Shown here: piece by piece, positions 55,931 to 64,000 of the stretch
Layout: each line of letters opens with the position of its first letter
How positions within the stretch are numbered: position 1 is the stretch's first letter
Source: Notolepis coatsorum
Lineage: Eukaryota; Chordata; Actinopteri; Aulopiformes; Paralepididae
Assembly (NCBI GenBank): GCA_963971535.1
Contig: OZ020593.1
Location: 34,058,119 to 34,122,118, forward strand
DNA length: 64,000 nt
Direction of reading: 5' to 3'
Made by a program: the position numbers and the translations under genes
Notes under the pieces: generated by a model
Told to the model about the DNA's origin: nothing
Database searches by the model: none
Seen by the model: the letters and a program-made list of their open reading frames with translations, nothing else

Positions 55931-58371
55931 GAAATGGGATGTGACGTCAGAGGATACGATCCGGTCAGTGTTTCACAACACAGACTGGATTGTGTTCCGC
56001 GACACAGATAACATTAATGCCTACACGGAGACAGTGCTGGACTATGTCTGTACTAGGGTGAAAGAAACAATCCCCACTACCAAAATGAAAGTTTACCCAA
56101 ATCAAAAACCCTGGGTAGACAAATCCGTCCGTGAAGCTCTGAGAGAGCGCACCAAAGCATACAATGACGGCCTAGTGGCAGGCAACATGAATGACCACAA
56201 GGTGGCGCGACACAACGTAAGGAGGACAGTGTCAGAGGCCAAACGGCGCTACAGGGATAAAATTGAACTCCAGTTTGAACAAGCTGACTCTAGAGCTATG
56301 TGGCAGGGGCTCAAAACGATGACAGACTACAAAGGCGCCTCCCTCAAACTGAACAGTGACATCTCCTTAGCAAACGACCTCAATACCTTCTATGCGAGGT
56401 TTGATGCTGGTAATAACAACACCAGCTCACAAGCCTCGGCAATGGGGGGGGGGGGTCGGCTGCTGATGGAGGCGCAGTGTTCAGGGTAACAGAGCATGAG
56501 GTGAGGCGGACCTTTAAAAAAGTGAATATCAGGAAGGCAGCAGGTCCGGACGGCATCCCCGGCCGCGTCCTAAAAGTCTGTGCCGACCAACTGGCCCCAG
56601 TATTCACTGACATATTTAACCTGTCCTTAGAACAGGCTGTCATCCCCACCTGCCTGAAGAAGTCCACTATTATCCCTGTACCCAAAAAATCCAAGCCTGC
56701 TTGCCTCAACGACTACCGCCCTGTAGCTCTCACCTCCATAGCCATGAAGTGCTTTGAGAAGCTAGTAAAGGGCTACATCTGCTCCTCCCTCCCCATCAAC
56801 ATGGACCCCCTGCAATTTGCATACCGCCCCAACAGGTCCACGGAGGACGCCATATCCCATGTGCTGCACACAGCAGCATCACACCTGGACAAGAGGCAGG
56901 GGAACTATGTGAGAATGCTATTCATCGACTACAGCTCGGCATTCAATACCATAGTCCCCTCCATACTCATAGCCAAGCTCAGGGACCTGGGCTTGGGCTA
57001 TGACCTCTGCCAGTGGGTCTTGGACTTCCTGACTGGCAGACCCCAGGTGGTGAGAGCAGGCAACTGCACCTCCTCATCCATCACCCTCAACATAGGGGCC
57101 CCCCAGGGCTGTGTTCTGAGTCCCCTCCTCTACTCCCTGTACACACACGACTGTGTGGCTCAGCGGAGTAGCAATACAATCGTCAAATTTGCTGACGACA
57201 CAGTGGTGGTGGGCCTGATCTCTGCCAACGACGAGAGGGCCTACCTGGAAGAGGTCAAGGTCCTGGCGGGATGGTGCCAGGAAAACAGCCTCTCCCTGAA
57301 CGTCAGCAAAACAAAGGAGATGATTGTGGACTTCAGGAGGTCGGGGGTCAAGGACTACAGCCCCCTCAGCATCGACGGGGCACCGGTTGAGAGAGTCAAC
57401 AGCTTCAAGTACCTCGGAGCCTACATATCCGAGGACTTGACATGGACCACACACATTAACAGTGTGGTGAAGAAGGCACGACAACGCCTCTACTTCCTCA
57501 GGCGCCTAAGGAAGTTCCAAGTCAGCCAGAAGATCCTTAAGAACTTCTACTCATGTACAATAGAGAGCATCTTGACCGGCAACATCACCTCCTGGTTTGG
57601 GAATAGCACTGCAAAAGACCAAAGCAGACTACAAAGAGTGACACGTGCAGCCGAACGCACAATTGGAGGGGGGCTCCCCACCCTCCAGAACATTTACTAC
57701 AAGCGTTGCAAGGGGAAGGCTAAGAGAATTATTAAGGACTCGAGCCACCCGAACAACTGCCTCTTTGAACTGCTGCCGTCAGGCAAGCGATACAGGAGTC
57801 TCAAGGCGAGCACAGAAAGACTCAGAAGTAGCTTCTATCCCCAGGCCATCAGGCTGCTAAACGAACAATGAATGAACACTACACAACAACAACCACCAAA
57901 CACACATAGCACACACATCCACACGCACACACTCACTTTAAACAAACACACTGTAGCACCCACTACACACACTTTATAGCACACACCCACTTTAAACAAA
58001 CACACTGTAGCACCCACTCCCCACACTTTATATTTATGGATGAAGGATTGCACTACAACTCGTACACCTTACTGTAAATTGTACCTAAAATTGTACCTCA
58101 TCCCATTTCTGCTTTGCACTAGATAGTACTGTACATTAGTACACTGCATAGTATTGTGTATTGTATATTATATGGTAACTCAGAACATTGTACATATGTC
58201 TATACCGAACAACTGTGACCTCATTTTCTTCTTCTAAATTCATGCTATATTATGTTATTATGTTATTGATACGATCTTGTCTAGCACAGTCTCTGGAGCG
58301 TAACAGTAAGAAGCATTTTGTATGAAAGTATTCTGTACTTCTGTATGACAACTATTAAAGAACTTGAACTT
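55931..58371 (+). mobile_element. Rex1-like LINE copy B, innermost layer
   Basis: Flanked by a perfect 8-bp duplication GAGGTGCA (55,923-55,930 and 58,372-58,379) inside family A. 2.44 kb, 5'-truncated in the endonuclease-RT linker. The 3' UTR is about 500 bp with a duplicated CACTTTAAACAAACACACTG block, ending AAAGAACTTGAACTT. It is nearly identical to copy C at 11.7-12.7 kb and the least damaged LINE in the window. Confidence 0.92.
56477..57871 (+). CDS. Rex1-B reverse transcriptase, long open part
   Basis: 464 codons open, from the RT entry to the natural stop. Motifs in order: [80 protein letters not shown] (catalytic D), [33 protein letters not shown] (FADD, 57,188-57,199), [23 protein letters not shown] and the C-terminal [12 protein letters not shown]. 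Upstream, 55,931-56,489 carries the preceding linker in another frame, and the shift lies at a G run (56,444-56,455). It would copy element RNA at nicked DNA, but without the endonuclease this copy is not autonomous. The true translation start is upstream and missing. Confidence 0.9.
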   Translation: MFRVTEHEVRRTFKKVNIRKAAGPDGIPGRVLKVCADQLAPVFTDIFNLSLEQAVIPTCLKKSTIIPVPKKSKPACLNDYRPVALTSIAMKCFEKLVKGYICSSLPINMDPLQFAYRPNRSTEDAISHVLHTAASHLDKRQGNYVRMLFIDYSSAFNTIVPSILIAKLRDLGLGYDLCQWVLDFLTGRPQVVRAGNCTSSSITLNIGAPQGCVLSPLLYSLYTHDCVAQRSSNTIVKFADDTVVVGLISANDERAYLEEVKVLAGWCQENSLSLNVSKTKEMIVDFRRSGVKDYSPLSIDGAPVERVNSFKYLGAYISEDLTWTTHINSVVKKARQRLYFLRRLRKFQVSQKILKNFYSCTIESILTGNITSWFGNSTAKDQSRLQRVTRAAERTIGGGLPTLQNIYYKRCKGKAKRIIKDSSHPNNCLFELLPSGKRYRSLKASTERLRSSFYPQAIRLLNEQ

Positions 58372-59622
58372 GAGGTGCAAACATTTTTAGATGAATGCAA
58401 ATAAATGAAAGAATGCAAGCACTCCCAGACATACCCCACGCGAAGGTAAGGAAAAACTCACTAAAACCTAACAATAGGGAAAAAAGCTCCACAGGCAGTG
58501 TGGAGGAGAGAAACCTTAGAAGGGCCATTCAAGGGGGGATCTCCCTTCTTAGATGTTGGTGATAGTAGTGTTGCAGACGGACAGTTGGTAAGCATGCACT
58601 CATGTGTGTAGTGGAACACAGATGAGTGCATGCAATAGCAACTGTACATTTTGAAAAATTAAAGATAGAGCTAATAGCGATAGCAACTGAACATTTTGAA
58701 AGATTAAAGATAGAGCTGATAGCGAATCTATTTGAGGCACAGGGGCGGCGCAAAGAGGGTCACGTCCTCCCCGTCTTAGTCAAGGGACATTTAACACTCC
58801 GGTCGTTGCTCAGGGACAGCCGGAGACAGGGAGACAGGGGGCGGCGCAGAGAGGGTCGCGAACTCCCCGACATCATCGCGGGACATCCGGCACTCCGGTC
58901 ACCACTACGAGACCTCCGGAGACAGGGGGGCACGCAGAGGGGGTCGCAACCTCCCGGCCTTCGTCACGGGACGTCCAACAGTCCGGTCAACACTCCAGGA
59001 CAGCAAGTCATAGGGAGACAGGGAGACGGGACAGGCGTTAGACAGCTCATGAGATTGTAGTAGGCGGACATAGCAATAGATACAAGTGGTAGGCATATAT
59101 GTGAATGGAGTAGATATATGAAGTAGGCGTATTATGTGAATAGAATAGAAGTACTTAACCCAGCAATGAAACCGCAATAACAATAACACTATGTAACAAA
59201 CCATCAAATACACTCACAGCAGACACATCCACACACACACACACTCACTTTAAACTCACTGCAGAACCCACTTTAGACACTTAACACACTATATTTATTG
59301 GTAAAGAATTTGCACTACAACTCATACCTCATTACACCTTACTGTAAATGTTACCTAAATTGTACCTCATCCCATTTCTGCATTGTACTGTATATTGTAT
59401 TGTAACTCAGTAACTTTTCTACTCTGCATTGTATATTGTATATATGTATATTGAACACTTTTGTCTACGTACTTGACTTCTATTTTATACTTATCATACT
59501 TATTGTATACTTATCCATTTTTATCTAGCACAATCTCTGGAGCAAAACAGAAAGAAGCATTTTATATAAAAATATTCTGTACTTTTGTATGACAACTAAT
59601 AAAGAAACTTAAAACTTGAAAC

Positions 59623-60414
59623 TCACCAGCTTGTTCAGGTTGTTGGTGTCCCTCGAGTTGATGTAGCCTCCCCCCCCCAGCATGCCACAGCATAGAAGAG
59701 GACGCTGACTGGTAGAATGACTGCAGCAGTCTATTGCAAACATTGAAGGACCTGAGTCTCCTCAGGAAGAACAAATTTATTGTTCAGGTCTACCCCAAGG
59801 AACTTATATGACTCCACCACCTCCACTTCATCCCGTCAGATGGTGATGGGAATCGGGGTGGGCCTCTTCTTGCCCCTCCGGAAGTCCACCACCAGCTCCT
59901 TGGTTTTACTGGTGTTGAGTTGGAGGTGGTTGCTGTCGCTCCACTCCACAAAGCTCTCCACCAGGGCTCTATACCACTCCTCATCATCGTCTGTGATGTA
60001 GCTTACAATGGAGGAGTCGTCAGAGAACTTCTGCAGGTGGCACCCGCTTGAGTTGTGGCAGAAGTCTGAGGTATAGAGGGTGAAGAGGAAGGGTGACAGC
60101 ACAGTTCCTTGGGGGGCGCCGGTGTTGCTCACCAGTACGTCAGACTAACTGTCCTGTAGTCTGACGTACTGCGGTCTGTCAGTGAGGTAGTCCTTGATCC
60201 AGGCCACCAAGCCGTGCTCCAGCTGCATCACGGAGAGCTTCTCCGCTAGCAGTGACGGCTGGATGGTGTTGAAGGCGCTGGAGAAGTTGAAGAACATAAT
60301 CCTCACTGAGCTGCGCGGCTTCTCCAGGTGCGTGTAAGCTCTGTGGGGCATATAGATGATGGCGTCATCCACCCTGATGTTTGCCTGGTATGCAAACTGC
60401 AGGGGTGGATATCC
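59623..60414 (-). pseudogene. LINE-E reverse transcriptase fragment
   Basis: Reads LQFAYQANIRVDDAIIYMPH, SVRIMFFNFSSAFNTIQPSL, WIKDYLTDRPQYVRLQDS, a stop, SNTGAPQGTVLSPFLFTLYT, LQKFSDDSSIVSYI, LNTSKTKELVVDFRRGKK and GYINSRDTNNLNKLV. The catalytic D of the first motif (usually FFDFSSAFNT) is N here. Common fish Rex1/Babar-type sequence, distinct from Rex1-A, B and C. Several stops. Confidence 0.85.
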
Positions 60415-60430
60415 AATAGAAGCAAGATGC

Positions 60431-62374
60431 TGAAGCTAGTATGAGATAGAACAGACTTTTCTCTATGTTGTGTGATGTTCTGAGTATATTATCAATTTGT
60501 ATATGCACTTTCTTTGTACTGTGTGTGTGTGTGTGTGTGCGTGCATACGTGCACATGTTTTCAACCTCCCATGTACCCCCCCCCCCTTTATATTTAGACA
60601 ATATAACTTGCCTTTGTTAGAATAAATGGCTTATAACCCAAAGGGAATACTTATCAGTGGGGGAAATGGATGTAATGTGCTTTCATTCATGCTGAAGTTC
60701 AGAAAAGATTAAATAATTATTATACCAATTTCTTCTTATCTTATGTACTGCAGCTTCTCTTCTCTTAGAGGACAAACCAAATAAAAACCTTTTATAATAT
60801 AATTTGAATGCCAACAAGGAGCAACGCTTATTCAGAACAAAAATAGTCATCTTAAATACCCTGTTCAGGCTCATTTTGTAGTTCAGATGATTTTCTCTGC
60901 ATGAATCAGCAAGTTAAACACAATTCCGACTGTTTCAAGTCCTAGCGGGGCCACGCTTAGTTAAAATGTATTCAGTCAGGGTAGGCTACTGATAGAAAAC
61001 ACCCACAGTTACATAGACCTACTGCATCTGGGGTCACTGAACATTTAGCTCACTATACAGTTGGTATATTACAGTGTGAATACACAATAGGCTTCGGCGA
61101 TAGGAAGGTATTATCGTTTACATATTGTGCATGTGGCCACAAAAATTGCCAAACTGTGCAGCGTAACGGTAAACCATAGGCACAAACAATAGAGAATATT
61201 CTAACAGAACGATCACCAACAGAGGCTTTAGTCAAGTTTTAAGCAAACACAACTAATTGGATTTGCATTATGATTTTCCAAGCCGCATATAACGTTACGT
61301 CATTTCCGATGTGAAAAAGGCAGTTGTTGCGCTTATCTGATAATCATCAATAATGAAAGGTAGAATTAATCTTTCAGAGGTTTATTCAAAAGTAAACAAG
61401 CAAAGCAACATACAGTACAGGAAAAATAATACATTGCAAGTAAAAAAGTACATTGCAACGGGCGACTGATAAATTATAAGCCAATGATATAGCTTCTTCA
61501 GAAAATAGAATCAGATAAACAAGACTAATACAAGCCTAAACATGGTTATAGTTTTAGAATAGCAGACTTAAAAGAGGGTCTAGAAGTTCAACAGTCCTTT
61601 GTTTTAGAACACAGAATCTCGTCTCCTGACAACAGGTGGCTGTTGTGAGTCCATAGGAATTTGATGACATTCCCTTTGATGACATGTCCCAAATAGAATT
61701 GCCTTGTGTTAGCAAAAAACAGCCAACATCTCACACAGTTGGGGATAATTCTATGCACTGACCACAGACCATGTGGTCAAGTGTTTATTTACAGCACCTT
61801 ATCAATGCTGATTGGAAGGTGGAATCAAAATGCTTAAATCTTCCCAGAGATTTCTTACAAAAGGCCTGTGTAAAGCTAGCAACAACAGTAAGACGTCCGG
61901 TTATAATTTTCAGTTTTTTTGGACGGTAATATAATTTTCTTATCAGTAAGGGAATTTCAATATCACCCAAGCCTAATACACAATAAATAACAGAAGAAAT
62001 CAGTTACCAAAACATACAGTATTTTATAGAGATGAGAGATTATAGAGAGTATACAGATGTTTAGTAAGCACCTTAATAAATAAATGCTGCAGCGCATCTC
62101 CTGTGTGCCACCACTAGGGGCAGAGCACCTAACCGTGAGTGAGTTACTGAGTTACCGATTGAGAGAGTTATAGCGATGCTGCTTCGCATCTAAAAAGACA
62201 AATCATCACACGTTTGTCACCTGACAATTAAGATATCCGTTCTCTCAAAAGCTATAACCCAAGGAAGTGGAAGCCATGACTGCGGTTTGACGAAAACATC
62301 ATCTCTTGTCGCTTTTTGTCAATATACCGGTGCTTTCCTCTGCCATGAAAGAACAAAAAAAACAGTGGAGGCAG
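60431..62374. other. 1.9 kb with no recognised feature
   Basis: AT-rich. A short (GT)n at 60,522-60,540 and a C run at 60,578-60,587. No coding or repeat end identified. Confidence 0.45.
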
Positions 62375-62377
62375 ATA

Positions 62378-62448
<71 letters not shown>
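62375..62448. repeat. (GA)n microsatellite
   Basis: About 36 GA units. Confidence 0.97.
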
Positions 62449-62452
<4 letters not shown>

Positions 62453-62836
62453 CAGCAGGTCCACAGCTACACCGATGACGTCAAGGTCTCGAATGGATCA
62501 GTAGGATGCCTCAGGAAGAAAGGAAAGCTGTCAAAACCAGAGCATACAAACAAGGAGGGAGGAGTCCTGGTGACGGGGGAAGACAGTGAAACAGTTGCTC
62601 TGGGTGACAGAAAACAAGAACACACTTTGAAGTGAAACTAAACGTGTCAAATGTGAGAGAGGGAAGGAGCTGTCTAACGTAGGTGGTGGCGATGCCGGTG
62701 GCTTTGATCAAAGCGGTGTACAAAGTTGTTGTTGATAATTGTGATAAGGATACGCATACCGTTACTGTACCTCCATTGAAACAAGTCACATGTGGAATGT
62801 TGTGGTTATTAAGCGGAGTTACATAACTTCACTTAA

Positions 62837-63442
62837 AGGGGCACTTCACCAAAGAACAATGTCGATTTAATTTGCTCACATTCTCACACACGTCCAAAAA
62901 CATCTAATCAGTTTTACGCACATTCATTTATTGAGGGTAAATTAGTTTGAATATGGCCACCAGTGATGTCATCGGGGGCATTGAATCATTGTGTTGTATA
63001 AATTACAGCACCATGAAATGATGTAGTGGTGAAGGGAAAAAAAGACACTTATTTTCCCCCTTCAAACTGAATATTGTATAGGAGTGTAGGACCCAGTGCC
63101 TTTAAGTGATTTATTAACATGTCTATTTTATCATGTCTATTCTACTTATTTGTATTACTATTAACTATTATTACTATTGTATTCTTGCACAATCGTAGCG
63201 GGCATGGCCAACCGCATTTCACTGTATGCCCTGGTATGTATGTGATAAATAAACTCTTGAATATTGAATCTAGATGAAGAAATATCAATGCCTTGTCTTA
63301 TAGGGACTGCTACCTTATCATTTCATTGAGCTGTAATTAACACAACACAAGGATTCAGTGTCCCTGATGGCATCACTTGTTTACCGTTTTTGGATGTGTG
63401 TGAGATTATGTGCAAAATAAATATTGTTGGCGAAATGCCCCT
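62837..63442. mobile_element. TTAA-target MITE with long inverted ends
   Basis: TTAA at 62,833-62,836 and 63,443-63,446. Ends AGGGGCACTTCACCAA and, inverted, AGGGGCATTTCGCCAA, with the inverted similarity extending about 65 bp inward (CTCACACACGTCCAAAAAC against GTTTTTGGATGTGTGTGAG). piggyBac or Kolobok type. A LINE tail lies inside. Confidence 0.82.
63095..63273 (+). mobile_element. LINE 3' tail inside the TTAA MITE
   Basis: Contains CACTGTATGCCCTGG, TATGTGATAAATAAACTCTT and GAATATTGAATCT, the 3' end of a Rex1-type LINE. UTR only. The left boundary is approximate. Confidence 0.6.
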
Positions 63443-63736
63443 TTAAGGGAGTACAATTGTTGTTGGTACCTTGAAGGTGCAAAAGCAATTGATTGCCAAT
63501 TGATGAAGTGGTAGACGGTGTGCTTGTTAGGGGTAATTAACTTCAGCTACATGGAGAGTAAGAACTTTTCTTTCTCAACAAAGCAGACACGAATAAGCAA
63601 GTATCGTTTCTAAGCGCATGATTAAAGGCAAGTGTCGGAGCATAAGTTTGCTCTCTCTTAAATGCCTGCACTGTTCTTTTGACCTATGTAATTGCCCTTT
63701 TTAGGCAAGAACACATTGCTTGTTGGCATACATCAA

Positions 63737-64000
63737 GGCCACATACAGTAATAACCTGTCTCCCCTAGTCAAGCCCTTCGTTAAAAACCTGGGCGTGCTC
63801 TTTGACCCAGAGTTTTCCTTCAATAGGCAGGTAAACTCGGTGGTGAAGGGGTGTTTTTTCCAGCTCCGGTCCATAGGATCACGGCCATTCTCTCCCCCTC
63901 AGACCTGCAACGAGTAATTCACACCTTCATATCTTCACGCTTAGACTACTGTAACTCCCTGTACCTGGGGCTTAATAAATCCACCATACCCCGTCTACAA
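63737..64000 (+). mobile_element. L2-type LINE, C-terminal part running off the window
   Basis: Reads VKNLGVLFDPEFSFNRQVNS, VVKGCFFQLRSI, then after a frameshift near 63,885, LSPSDLQRVIHTFISSRLDY and CNSLYLGLNKSTIPRLQ. This is the L2 region after the RT (LGV.FD..L.F..., F+SSRLDYCN.L..GL). Continues past 64,000. Confidence 0.82.

Larger units (their letters stand above)
55781..59174 (-). mobile_element. Repeat family A, copy 3, third layer of the nest
   Basis: Minus orientation: tail (CAAAT)n at 55,781-55,807, 3' end to 55,930, and the remainder at 58,372-59,174 after Rex1-B is removed. It lies in the 3' UTR of Rex1-A, with CAAT at both edges. The outer end, GCAATGAAACCG, is exactly the 5' start of copy 1. 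Confidence 0.87.
53435..59622 (+). mobile_element. Rex1-like LINE copy A, second layer of the nest
   Basis: Inserted in LINE-E in opposite orientation. Own sequence: coding 53,435-55,780 and 3' UTR 59,175-59,622 (ends AAAGAAACTTAAAACTTG). The two parts are separated by family A copy 3. The UTR after the gap matches Rex1-B (CACACATCCACAC, CTTACTGTAAAT, TGTACCTCATCCCATTTCTG). Starts inside the endonuclease domain. Confidence 0.88.
53074..60414 (-). mobile_element. LINE-E, outermost layer of a four-level nest
   Basis: The whole 7.3-kb block is flanked by AATAGAAGCAAGATGC at 53,058-53,073 and 60,415-60,430 (16 bp, perfect). LINE-E itself is only 53,074-53,434 (3' end with AAGATAAGATAAG tail and CCCCTTGGGGAAATTCA) and 59,623-60,414 (RT). 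Across the inner insertion the protein continues from NNLNKLV into KASSVVG. 5'-truncated at LQFAYQANIRVDDA. Confidence 0.9.

Overview
This window looks like euchromatic or pericentromeric DNA of a teleost fish. I base this on the mix of repeats: Rex1-like and L2-like LINEs, a Tx1-clade L1 element, a Ty1/copia element, tRNA-derived SINEs, many hAT-type and TTAA-target DNA transposons, and long dinucleotide arrays. Family names come from remembered motif resemblance, because no search could be run. There is no intact host gene. The only recognisable host coding sequence is a pair of short fragments matching the N-terminus of CAND1/CAND2 (cullin regulator) near 2.0 and 3.25 kb, separated by about 1.2 kb of foreign DNA.

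0-4 kb: an L2-type LINE tail, the CAND remnant, a TTTGA-tailed repeat (family A), and an intronic tandem duplication of which one copy holds a hAT element. 4.1-13.8 kb: one old Ty1/copia element on the minus strand, with 3' LTR, RNase H, RT, integrase, GAG-pre-integrase, protease and Gag zinc knuckles still in order. It is cut by at least three large insertions, and one of these (an L2-like LINE) itself contains a hAT element and a Rex1-like LINE. 14-23 kb: simple repeats, a solo LTR, a hAT transposase fossil split by another transposon, LINE ends, and long stretches with no recognisable content. 23-30 kb: GT arrays, palindromic hAT-type MITEs, a 52-bp minisatellite, family A interrupted by a SINE, and a 1.3-kb probable solo LTR inside a 17-bp minisatellite.

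32-36 kb: a degraded LINE holding a solo LTR that holds a piggyBac-type element, then a second LINE and a tRNA-derived SINE. 36-39 kb: hAT remnants. 39-42 kb: a Tx1-clade L1 derivative sitting inside a (CT)n microsatellite, carrying ORF1 and only the tail of ORF2. 42-53 kb: minisatellites, a second palindromic MITE, a Gypsy-like LTR with leader, two related LINEs and three SINE/LINE tails. 53-60.4 kb: a four-level nest in which a LINE on the minus strand (16-bp target duplication) contains Rex1-A, which contains family A, which contains Rex1-B. 60.4-64 kb: mostly unrecognised sequence, a TTAA-target MITE, and the start of an L2-like LINE that runs off the window.

No operons, RNA genes or CRISPR arrays were seen. 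The genes present are retrotransposon and transposon proteins, nearly all broken. What the window mainly offers is a relative chronology of insertions, supported by target-site duplications that can be read directly.
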